Origin: Ephydatia muelleri
Lineage: Eukaryota > Porifera > Demospongiae > Spongillida > Spongillidae
Direction: 5' to 3'
Assembly (NCBI GenBank): GCA_013339895.1
Contig: JABACO010000033.1
Span: 266,087-330,086 of the forward strand
DNA length: 64,000 nucleotides
Position numbers and translations under genes: made by a program. Below are positions 12,201 to 24,200 of the stretch, piece by piece; within the stretch, counting starts at the first letter, position 1; the number at the start of each line of letters is the position of its first letter. Under the pieces are notes generated by a model. That model saw only the letters and a program-made list of their open reading frames with translations. It did not search any database and had not been told where the DNA came from.

Positions 12201-15200
12201 ACAAGATTGTATGCATTACGCATGTCTATTTTCAGCACTGTGAAGTTCTCACCTGTCCAGTGATCATCAATGCAAGATCTGAGACCATGGATAACCTTTT
12301 CTGCCCCTGCTGCACAAGCCACTCCAAACTGGTAGGGGGCAAAGAAGTCACTGGCTTTGGACTTTTCAACTGCACAAACACATTTTCCCACCAGGCGACA
12401 TAAAGCTTCACCTACTGCAATGGGGCGAATATCAAGTGGAAAATCCTCTTCACTTTTCACCAGTGCAGTGAGACTACCGCCAGCTAAATGTTTAGAGACA
12501 GCCACTGGGACTTCACCAGAAGCTAGTAGGTTGATGATATCCCTAACAGAAGAGCGTATGGAATGTACCTCAGCTGCATCTATGAGATGTTGAATTTGAA
12601 GGCCTGAAGGTCCACAAGCACTAGTCTTTGGGAATGACCGCAGAGATGTTGAAATCCTTTGGAAGAATAGCTGTCCATGAACTACAAGCAGTGGGTGGGG
12701 TTGGAGGAGGGCCCTTGGGATGTTTAGACAGCAGTAGTTCCCAAGTGTCGTTATTTTTAGGTGCTATACCTGATGAAGTTAGGACTGGACAGGCCTTTCC
12801 ATAGAGTCCTTCTCTGGCTAGAGCAACTGAGGTGTGGATCCTTCTGTCAGTATCATTGTGCCTTGAATGAGAAGGTCTTGAAGTATTCTGACCAATAGCA
12901 CGCTGCCAAAACGTTCCATATTGACTTTTCAACCACAAATCACAGAGGTACTCAATGGAAATGGGCTTATGGTGACGTCCTCTACATTTTGGGGTAAGAA
13001 GCAAACATTTAGGCAACATGAATATCTTTAACCACAAGTCCGCAGTGTTCTCTAGCAAAACTGATCGTAGAGCAGCAGATAGGGCACATGCAAATGCAGG
13101 CCTAGCTTTGGTAGGCACACGTCTTAGAGTGTAACCAGACAGTTGGCATATGTCTTCAAATGTTGGCAACGCAGGAGTACGATCAATGCTGGCAGACATT
13201 GGCGAATTCATACCTAACGTTTCCACCACTGCATGTGCAGTGCGTGCGCATTTAGTCTGATGGGATAGGCTGTGGGAATTAGCTACCAGCAACTGGCAGT
13301 CTGGGCAAATAAACAGACCGTGTTCCTTCAGCCAGGTGTCGGGCACATTACCTGGAAGCAACCTCTGGGCATTTAATGTCATGTGGTGTCGCCACATCGT
13401 AGGAGCAACTAGTTCAGGGCAACCCTCTACTGCGCATTGTTTCCTGTTCGAGATGATGTGCATTTCTGGTACTGCCTCGTGACGTGTTTCTGATTCTATT
13501 ATTCCGAACTGTGCATCCTTCGGCTGTTGTATATGAGACAGTGCCAGGGAAGATGGCTCGCAAATCGCAGGCTGAGATTCGGTGAATGGTATACCTGTAC
13601 ATGTGCCTTGAATATTGCGTGGTGGTAGGGAAGAAAGCGTCTGATAGGAAAATTGCATGGGTGACACTGGGGTTTGTGGAGACGAAGCACAATCAGACTG
13701 CTGCTCAACCACGGGGGATGATACATCACAAGCTCTGTCCGCATAGGTCCTTGCATTCGTGGGCTGGGAAGAGATTTGCAGCTGCTGTATGAAAGGTGGC
13801 AGCTGCTGAGAATTTGAACACTGCGAAACAGGTGGGTTGCTCGCAGGTAACTGCCTCAATGATTCAGCTGGTAATGTACTTGTGGTATTGTTATTGGAGC
13901 AACAACCATCTCTTTCAGGCAGCCAATTCACACAAGGTTGATTGACTTTCACACATGCGCACAAGCGACAACGTGCGTTCTTACCGTTGCAGCGGCAGCA
14001 AGGGCCTCCTTTCCCACTTTTAGCTGTAGCAGCCTGCCGGCTTCGATTAACTTTTAATATGCTATAGTGATAAAGTAAAGCTGTACGCACCGCCATTTAT
14101 TATGATTATTATTTATTTATTAATTATTATTTATTATACGTCATCTATTTATATACTACAGTGGTATTCAGAGTAGATACGCTTAGTGTTATTTATAGCT
14201 ATTACTATTTCAAATCTAAAAATCCATTAATTGCACTTCCTCTGTATCCTCCTGAACCTGTTCTTAGAGAGAGCCTCTGGTCTAGCCTCATCCAACTGTT
14301 GTGGTTTTTTTTTTTGAAAACTGTCCACTAAGTCTTTTGAAGCAGCTTCCGGGTGATCAGCCTCTTGCATGGCCCTAATCGGTAGAGGGGATCCCTCCCT
14401 TTTCGTGGCCACTTCCTAAGTACACCTTTCAGCTTCGTCACCAGTTTGCCCATCCCAATCAATCAATGCTCTCTTCAAATTATATTTCCTCAACAACTGA
14501 TCGCGATTGAACATAATGGAGGTCTGAGACAACACCTTCGTCTTCGTACTTTTGTAATTCCACCTGAACGCTTTCTGCTTGACGACAGGTCCGTTCTAAC
14601 GCACATGCAACTGTTTTCCTAGATCGAGCGTCCTATTAGTATATTATTTTGAAACAAATACAGCAGAGAATACAAGAATGCATTAATACATGTACTTTAA
14701 AACTACTAAACTATACATATAAAGTAACTAAACCAAATTACATGCTCTACTGAGGAGTACTCTGGCATTGCACCTCACTAGGGCTATGTTCAACTTCCCA
14801 TATATCTCTACCAAAATTTTTGGCTTCTGAATTCCTAAGCCAAAGGACAGGCGTGAGGCCAAGTGGGAGAAAACTTGCCTGGCTTCACTACCCCAGCTCC
14901 CATATCTCTCTACCGCGAGAGGGGGTGCATTTCCACCCAAGCATGTGACACTTGGGGTCATTAGCCTGGTGCTTCCTCCGCTCTGCCCGTAGTGCAGCAG
15001 TTCCAGGTGTGACACTTGCTTCCTGAAGTGACACTGGTGTGAGAGGAGATGTCACTCCATCTGACCAATTGCTCACTAAAGCATCCGCGGGGCGAGACCT
15101 AGAAAGGTCAGGGGTAAGCGTGCTACCTGCTTCAACCTTTACACTAAGGCTCGCCTTGTGGCAAAAGTGTACAAATATATCACGCAGATGGTTATGTCGG

Positions 15201-18200
15201 AGTACCACATCACCACCTCCGCGGGGCGAGACCTAGAAAGGTCAGGGGTAAGCGTGCTACCTGCTTCAACCTTTACACTAAGGCTCGCCTTGTGGCAAAA
15301 GTGTACAAGTATATCACGCAGATGGTTATGTCGGAGTACCACATCACCACCTCGTCTGCACGACAATGCATGGTGCCCCAACGGGTCCAAAGCTATTGCA
15401 GGACAAAGTAGACAGCAGGAGGAAGCCCTTGTGGTTTCTAAACCCAGCCACCATGAAATAGCTGTGCGGAATTCGCTAGGATCAAAATGCGTGCCAGGTT
15501 CACCTGAAGGAAGGACTGAGACCCAAGAAGTGGCCAAAGAAGCAGAGGCAGAGAGGAGGCGAGCTTTGTTTGCTGGAGAAGATAAGTCATACAAATTGCT
15601 AAAAGACAAACTATCCAGCTTATGGGAGAGAGATCTCTGCTAGGGAGGAGACTCGATGGCAGATTCTATAGAGATGGCATCTGAAGAAGAGACTAAGCTG
15701 TTGAAGAGATTAACTGCATTCATCAGGTGATGGTTATCTGTGGTGGCACAGCCAGATGAACAAAAAGATGCAATAAAAGCAGCACTTGAGTGGTGAGAGA
15801 GAGAGTGAAGGCCCAAAGCCAACCCCTGAACCTTATGCTTAGTTGAGATTGGCACCACACAGCCTCAGAGAGATCTATAGAGAAGCACTTCGAAAAGCAA
15901 CTTCTAACATTGGAGTCCATTATCTTCAAAGAATCAGCAGCCACACTTGGGGGGTTGACCTGGCTAGGTGCACTATCTTACAAAAGCCACTGCATAGATG
16001 CAGCATTTTAAAAGCCACCTGAGGATCAATAACTGAAACATCTTCCAGCTTAGAAAGCAACTTTGTAAACTCAACACATTTTGCGTCAAAGAACCCAGTG
16101 CAGTACAGGTAGTCACCAATGGGAGTACCAAGAATATCCAGGTGTGGTACATGTGAAGCTTTCATGACGTTAGGAAACATGGAAATATCACTATGGCTGA
16201 AGAGTTCGCATTTGGACAAATTGATGAAAATGCCCAATGATGGACCAAGGTCTTCAGTTATGGAGAGGGCACGGAGAACAGCATGTTTGGGGCCAGCAAG
16301 CACCCCATCATCCAAGTACCAGGCCTGTAGGATGAGACGAAGGCAGTCATCATCCGCATCAATAGCGGCAATCACCTTGTGCAGAACCAAAGAAAAGAAC
16401 AAAGGGCCTAATGGATCTCCCTGCTGCACACCTGATTCAGAAGTGAGATGACCTGGGGGGTGCCACAGATAAGGCTGTGAACCATAGCACCAACTTGCCC
16501 ATGGAAAGAGCTCTGGAAAAAACAAAGAACATTCTGAGAGAAGAGCCTGCCTGGAGATGAGGTTGAAGGCATTCCTCATGTTCGTTTTCAGCACGACAAA
16601 GTCTTCATCACCCCAGTGTTCTTCAATGCACTTTCTAAGACCATGCACTATTTTTTCAGTGCCATGTGGACAAGCTACACCCAACTGAAGGGGCTCAAAG
16701 AAGCTAGAAGCTTTATCTTTAACCAATGAGCACAAGCACTTTCCTGTAAGCCTTCTAAGAGTTTCCCCTACTGCAATAGGCCTAACGTCAGGTGGAGAGC
16801 CATGTCTAAACATGTTCAAAGCCGTGATGCTTCCACCAGCTAAAAATCTGGCAACTGACAATGGAGCTTTGCCTGCTGCAAAGAGGTTAACAACGTCCCT
16901 CAGGGTTGTGCTGATGGGAATTGGCAGAGGAATTTGAGCAGCATCAATTAGATGTTGTACCCTGAGGCCTGAGGGGCCAGCAGCAGTGCCCTTTGGGAAG
17001 GAAAAAAGAATGGGCAGAAGGTTGATATTAGTGCCTAGAGAGAGTGGAGTGCTAGGAACTTCTGGCGTAATAGGAGGGGGAGAGCTAGGGTGTCTTGATT
17101 TGAGCAGCTCCCAGGTAGCATTATTGAGAGGAGCAAGTCCATCAGACAGGAGTATTCTGCAAACCTTTTCATGCAATCCTATCTTAGCCAAGGAAATAGC
17201 TGAATCTGACAGGCTCTTGGAGTTTTCTTGTTTCTGCTGTGCTGGGAATTTACGGATGTTGGACACCGCAAGGTTCCAGAGGGTACTAAACTCTTTTTTC
17301 ATCCAAAGATCACACAAGACTTTGATCGAGGTGTGCTTCAAGTGGCGACCTTTAATTTTTAAGGAGGGAAGAACACACTTTGGCAACATGAAGAGCTTCA
17401 GCCAAGCCTCTTCTGAGTTTTCATCTAAGACAGACCTCAAAGAAGATGAGAGTGCTCTAGCGAAAAAGGGTCTTGCCTTCTTGGGGACAAACCGCAATGT
17501 AGGGCATCTGAGCTGGAAAACATCTGCAAAAGAGGGCAGATCATAATTAGGCACAATGCCTGATGCTGCCTCAATTGCTGGCTGTGTGGCATCGTTTTGA
17601 GCTGAAGACATAGGACGAGAAACCTTACACTAGCTGGAATGTGAAGCTGCCCTCGAGTTTGCAACCAATTGTAAACAATGTGGGCAGACGAAAAGATCTT
17701 GTTCAACCTACCATGTTTGGGGCAAACCACCAGAGAGCAAACCTCAGGCATGTAGAGACATGTGAGATCGCCACATGGGTTGGAGCTACCCGCTCTGGGC
17801 ATTCAGGAACCAGGCACCACTTCCGGAATGAACGACCCGATTGATGACCTGCGGACGACGTTGAAGGTGAATCATGAGGCGATGCTGAGGATTCCCGCTG
17901 TAATGGTGACGACAGCTGCTGAGGTGTTGTAGGCAGCTGCTGCACAGATGAAGATACACTGTGTGTTGTATTAATAAGAGGAGGAAAAAGAGGCAGGCCT
18001 GGAAAAGGAGGCAGGCCTGGAAAAGAAGGCAGGCCTGGAATAGGAGGCAGGCCTGGAAAAGGAGGCAGGCCTGGAAATGGAGGCAGGCCTGGAAAGGAGG
18101 CAGGCCTGGAAATGGAGGCAGGCCTGGAAAAGGAGGCAGGCCTGGAAAAGGAGGCAGGCCTGGAAAGGAGGCAGGCCTGGAAAGGAGGCAGGCCTGGAAA

Positions 18201-21200
18201 AGGAGGCTGCGGTGGAGACGAGGAAGGTGTGGATTGAGACAACTGCGGTAAATGTGGTGGTTGCGGTCAAGATTGAACTAGCGAAGTGGGTATTGGCGGC
18301 GGTGGCGGCGTGGGGGGTTGTAATAAAGGAGGAGACTGGGAATCGGGAGACTGGGAATCGGGAGACTGTGATGTAGATGAAGGTTGTGACAAGGAAGGTG
18401 GAATCTCAGCTGATGTGGAAGAAGGTGATTCAAAGCACGCGTTGCTCCCATTACATTTGCAACACAGCATTATTTTTATTATTCTTATTATTTTAATTCA
18501 AACCACAGAATTCAGCAATATAAATACACACTATTGTAATGCTTACAAAGGAGTACATGTACATGAATACAAGTACAATACAACTTATAACACGCTTTAT
18601 AATTCTACATTGTCTTTGATGGGTAAGCATCTACCCAGGATGGCCCTTGCGATGGCTCGGACGAGGGTGAAGTTTAGCCTGCCATACATTTCACCCAAGA
18701 CTTGGCTCTTGTGGTTGGAAGAGGTGGTGACGATGCAGGATGCAAGGCGGGAGAAGATGGCTTGAGCTTCTTTGCCCCAGTTGCCGTATGTTTCTACTGC
18801 AAATGGGACACAAACCCATCCCAGCTCAGAGCACTTGGGGTCATTGACTCTGTGCTTTCGCACCTCTGCCTTAAGTGCTGCTGCCCCCCACTGACATGCT
18901 TGCCTCAGGGAGAATGGAGACAGACAATGGGGATGTTACGGTCACATTGAAGGCTGCGTGCCTTCCTCTGTCCCAATCCAATGCAGTATGTCAGCTGGAC
19001 GAGTACGGCTGTGATCAGATGTAAGACCACTGCCTTTCTCCACCCTCACCACCTGGTGGGCACGATGACAGAATTCCAGCACTAGATCTCTCAGGCGATT
19101 GTGACGAGAGACCACATCTCCCCCTAGCTTGCATCTGGGGCGTGATTGCACAGTGATTTAAAAGTGGGGGTCATGATGACATTTTTGAATTAGAATAAAT
19201 TAATGATGAATTTATATTGGTATCAAGTTGCATATTATCGGTTCATACCCGTTAATAACGTTATATTAAATTTCATTTAAAATATCAAACCCACAAATTC
19301 AAGATTTTATAATCATGAAAATCCATATCAGGTAGTACCTTTGTGATCAAATTAAGTGTACAGAACTGTTCATGCATCATCATTATATTGCTATCAGTTT
19401 AGAAAGATAGATCTTAAAAGGTGATCCTCAAATGAAAGGCAACTACTACATGTATGCATAACTTGCTTTCTTGGACAGGAACGAACAGTATGTTCTCCAC
19501 AAAATGAACAGTTCACAACTTGACGGTGACACCTTATAATAGGATCTGATTTAATCCACAGCCTTGTCAAAACATCTGAAAAATTGGCACTCTGAGAAGT
19601 TTTTCTTGCCAAGCTCTCTCTGTACTTCCGTAGATTTTTATTATTGTGCTCTAGAGGCTCTTCAGAAAATACACCAAGGCCTGTTGAGTCATTGGCATCA
19701 ATCAATGCAGCTGAGTGAGCCAGGATTTGATGCATGGAAGGAGTAAACCTGACGGTGGGCCAATGTGTTACTATCAAAAGCGAAGTTTCTTTACAAAGGT
19801 GATCTAGTTCTTCAATGTTTACATTACGTCTTGAGGAAACTGCTTTTAAAATTAGTAATAAACTCACGTTCCTATCACACCTTCCATCTTTTCTAAACTT
19901 TTCAGGAATACAATGTCCAGAAATTGCATGCACTGGTGGGACGGTATTGTTAAAAATATTGATTGACTCCAAGGCATAGTTATCCGATGGTATTAGGGAC
20001 CTGGCCTTAATCAGTGATGCCAAATTAGCAGCTGGAGAATGGAGAGCAAGACTGCGAAGGCCAAGACCTCCCCTTTCAAGGCTCAGTTGAACTTGCAACC
20101 AGTCATTGTCAGCTGTATCAATTCCAGTGCATTCTGAAAAGCAGCGTCGAATATCAGCATCAAACAATGCCAACCCATCAGAGATAAGGGAGCGTGGAGT
20201 TGAACGAGCAAGATGAGCTAATCTACAGTACCCTGCACACTGACGCAAGAGGAGGAGAGAAACTTGGGGGTCCAATGAGCCCACAGTAACCAGCTGGGAT
20301 AGCAACTTGGCGGCCTTAGCACGCCGTTGTGCTAAAAACTTTGCACAAAAGATGTGACCACCTATTGGAGCACTGAGGACGTCGAAGTTTGGCTCATGGG
20401 ACAGTTTCATTTCTTGGGGAAAGTCTGACAAGACAGTGTGAGAAAACAATTCACATTTGGCATTATTATTATTACTTTAACAATTTACTATCATTATTAC
20501 ACACGTAGACACGATGTACATAAAACTCAGCAATTACAATTCTCGCGAGCGCTTCCGAACAATGATCCAAGGTCCGGCTTTGTCAGACTTCCATGGTTTA
20601 TTTTTTAACAATCCACCTGATCCTCAGAGCCAGCTTCCACACAATGTCCCTCTTACGTGGCCTTAATCCGCAGAGTTAATTCCTCTCTTTGGGGGCCACT
20701 CCCGAAGTCGTGGGGCAATTTTCACGGAAACTGTCCCATTTATATACATATAAGAGTGATATCTTATATGTTATCAACACATCGCTTGCAAGAGAATCTT
20801 TTTTTTAGCTTTATATAGTTTAAGCCCAGGAGAAGGAGTAACTGATAGCCAAATTGAAGCATGAGATGACACAGTTAGCAAGCTTGCTCTGTCAGGTAGT
20901 GATGCATTTGCAAGCATCTTCCTGACTACAGTGTCCTCAATCTCATACTTTCTGGTGGCATGATGTGTTGATAACGGATTCAGTGTAATAGCCTCACAAC
21001 ATGGAATGTGTTCATCAAAGTTATCGATCAAATACAAAAGGTGTTTGTGAGGAGCTGAGAACAACCCTGATATACTTGCAGATGTTATGTACAATAATTT
21101 GCCGGCTGACGAACGGTCTGAGAGAAACGAAGCTCTAGCCCTTCTCTACTTGCGAATGGGAAGGCTTAGAATCTGCGTCTTAGTGTTGCTGCTGCAAATT

Positions 21201-24200
21201 GACGCCTTTTTGGAAGGTGCTGTGATCTCACAGAGTGCACACTTAAAACCTGATGTACTTATAGAGGCTGCTGTGACCGCAGAGATCAGGCTCAACTCAG
21301 CATGTTTGTGGGAAATCATGCTTAGACTTGTCGGAGGCTGCGACGAGGGAAACCTGCTTTGATGCTTTGTTAAGACGCTTCTGAACATCATGCATCTAGG
21401 GGTTGGCTGTTAACGTGCTTTCGTTAACTACTTTAAATGTCATTAATGGCATTTAAAGAAGTTAACAAAAGCATGTTCCATGTAACGGTATAATCGTGCA
21501 GGGGCACATGTGTTGCTCTACGTTGTACAGATGTGTAATCAAGTCACGCATGCACTGCATTTGTGCATGCTTCACGTGGTGCGCAAGTGCTTGAGAGATC
21601 TAGATTGCTTGTTACAATGAGCACCAATGGTGAACCATCTCCCTTCACAAAGGAGCAGTTGACGTGGTTGACTCAGAGAACACAGTTTAAGAAACTGAAC
21701 TTGTTATGCCAATCAGCCAACTATGGTTGAATTGTTAGGCCCTTTTATAGATATGATCAGCCATTATTTTATACTGCAACTGTGCAACTCTTAAGCATGT
21801 TTGAACAGAAAGCATGTTTTAGTACTGCATCTGGGTAAAAAAGTAGCACAGTCCCGCGCAATCACGCGTAAAGTAGAGCCATTTTTCAAGCGCATTATCA
21901 TTGTTGTGTTGGTATAAGTGTCTCAGTAGTACGTTGCATGCATGGTCAGCGGTACAATGCATTATTAACTGGACTGGTTTAACATGAGTTGAGTATGCTT
22001 TGATATGTTATTTTTTACACTCACACTGAGGGTATGCAGAACGTATATTAGCAGAGAGCGGTGACGGAAGTCCTGATTGTATTGCCCTTCCTTCGATAGG
22101 CTCATTGGTGATGGATCATCCTGGTTCTTCAGTTTCCCCCTTTCAAGTAAAGCCACTGCTCTATGGTACAGTAACTGGAGCCCTCGGTGAGCATCATAAT
22201 CATTATTGACTTATTAGCTGGAATTGCATGTAGCATAATGCAAGTATTATTAGGTAACAGAAATAAAGGCAGGAATTGAAATGGGATGGTTTCCGTGATA
22301 AAGGACCAAGTGCATACATTATAAATTTTCCAGTATTATAAACGTGTTGAAATGCATGGCTAATTAAAAATTCAGAGCCTTACAACTCCGTGACAGATAC
22401 TCTGATGTGTAGAGAACATTTCAGACTTCTAGAATATCAAACATTTGAAATTTGAAAAAAACTATCCCAAATAGTGTTTATAATAACAGGCAGGTAGCAT
22501 ATACATGTGCAATAGAGGCCAAATCAAAGTATTAGACTTAGGATGCTATTTGTAAGGAACATGTGGTGGCAGTCTGGCATATTCATAGGTATGATATTAA
22601 CATGGGCACTATATAGTGCATTTGTGTGTAGTCCCCTGCTGTTTATCAGATCACCGCAGATATAGATCAACTACATTATAATTGTATACTACACAGAAAA
22701 ACAATCCGTGCCCTGAAATGTTGGTGCAGATTACCCATTACGTATGTACATGTACATAAGAATATTTGTGAGAAGACAAATTCCCTCAGGGTTTGCTTGA
22801 CAATCAACTACTGTAGCTGTACGTTTCTTCCTATCATCGTGCAGAGCAGTGCATCTTACATGTATTTAATGTTATCATTACTTCAACCTGTTCTTTGCAA
22901 TTTTGTATGTTTTTGATATAGCAATAACATGTAAAATACGAAGCGTAACAATGATGTTATGAACATCCAAAGGTTTTGCAAGGTTTTTTGTGATATTATT
23001 ATCCTCTTGGTGTCCTTTTACATGTGTTAGGCATAAAGCTTTTGCATGGTGAAAGGCAGGGGTGTCACTTGGTACTAGGTACATGTAACATTTCAGCTGT
23101 GTGACATGCAAACGAAGCAGAATGCAGCGCCACGTGAAGAATTGTAGTGCAGCATTGTTAATTGTATAGAGTTACTTATACATGTACATGCGCTTTGGTA
23201 GATGTAACATTTCTGGGAACATTGATTCTCTCAAGCAATAAGCAGAAACATAAATGGATCTATAGACATTGCCATGGAAGAATGGTGCATGGATCTTGTT
23301 GCATTCACGTCTATGTATATGAATTATCAAAATGATAGCTAGTGATTTAAAAATATTGATCCGAGTTCTCTAAGACCTGTTCTGCAGTTACTGTATGTTA
23401 AGTATTTGCTCATTTGTACTGTACCTTTAATTTTCATGCCTTTAATCCACACATTCATGCATATTGCAGGTTTGATTGGACAACTCAGCTCAGATTCATT
23501 CTCTCTACTTTCCAAGATACAGTCCAGGATGGCCACTCTCATTAAGAGTGTGGGCAATATTAGCCATGAGGTGTATCCTCTTCTTTTACAGTATATGGGA
23601 CAGTTCACGAGAAAATTGCACCACTCATATATTATAAAAATGTTATAAAAATGCATCACGTTTGCATCGCTATAACTTCCCAACGATTAACGCTATCGAC
23701 ATCCTATTTTCACCACTTCATACTACACCATTTCTCTACAGTAAAATGCATTTTGGAGTCTTGGACTATATCTGTGCCGACGTTCCTACGTGCGATACCC
23801 CCTGGGGTTCAAAACTACCATATCTTCGTGTAGGAGTAATCAAATCGCTTCAAATTCGGTTTGTAGGTGGAGAGGTCCTATATCTATCTATTTGTTCTGT
23901 TCGTTAATTTTTATGCAATCCGTTACGGAGATACAGTTGAACAAACTACGTGCACATTTTCGCGCTCGTTTCGCGCCAATGATTTGGGCAAATTGCGCTC
24001 CGCTCAATGTATGGGGAGGCGGGGATTATTACATTGGCGCGAATCAAGCGGGAAAACGTGCACGTAGTTTATTCAACTGTATCTCCGTAACAGATGGCAT
24101 AAAAATTAACGAACAGAACAAATCGATAGGTATAGGACCTCTCTACCTACATACCGAATTTGAAGCAATTTGACCGCTCCTACACGAAGATATGGTAGTT

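Larger units (their letters stand above)
9600..14096 (-). mobile_element. retroelement copy 1: fingers, RT and restriction-like nuclease (disrupted)
   Basis: Reading leftwards from ATG 14096: a Cys-rich block (CCRCNGKNARCRLCACVK), a Gln/Ser/Pro linker, and Cys/His fingers (CPELVAPTMWRHHMTL, ICPDCQLLV). Then come the RT N-terminal region (IFMLPKCLLL) and RT motifs DIRPIAVGEALCRLVGK, KIDMRNAYNLVSR (first Asp present) and HAWYQDDGV (usual YLDDG changed to YQDDG). The thumb (LLRQCGGFCKLVHLARSTP) lies beyond a TIR-element insertion at 10912-11784. The C-terminus has CKHGGDVVIRHNRLRD and a degraded PD-(D/E)XK-like nuclease segment, then GWVCIPIAVETYGCW. Non-LTR retrotransposons with such nucleases (R2/NeSL/Utopia type) insert by target-primed reverse transcription; the exact clade is uncertain. 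Several frameshifts (about 9900, 10450, 12080, 12620) make it inactive. Confidence 0.78.
14720..18470 (-). mobile_element. retroelement copy 2: fingers, RT and nuclease (disrupted)
   Basis: Same architecture and strand as copy 1. It starts at ATG 18470 with a shortened Cys block (CCKCNGSNAC), then a Pro-rich repeat region and a finger (CLVPECPERVAPT). A 561-codon open frame follows (17611-15926) with the RT: residues 277-291 VRPIAVGETLRRLTG, 340-354 VLKTNMRNAFNLISR, 394-406 GVQQGDPLGPLFF and 431-436 WYLDDG. The first catalytic Asp is Asn here, so polymerase activity should be lost. The nuclease region (CRRGGDVVLRHNHLRD, SRSRPAD) contains an out-of-frame 134 bp tandem duplication at 15085-15352. 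Its start codon directly abuts the ATT-rich tail of copy 3. Confidence 0.8.
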
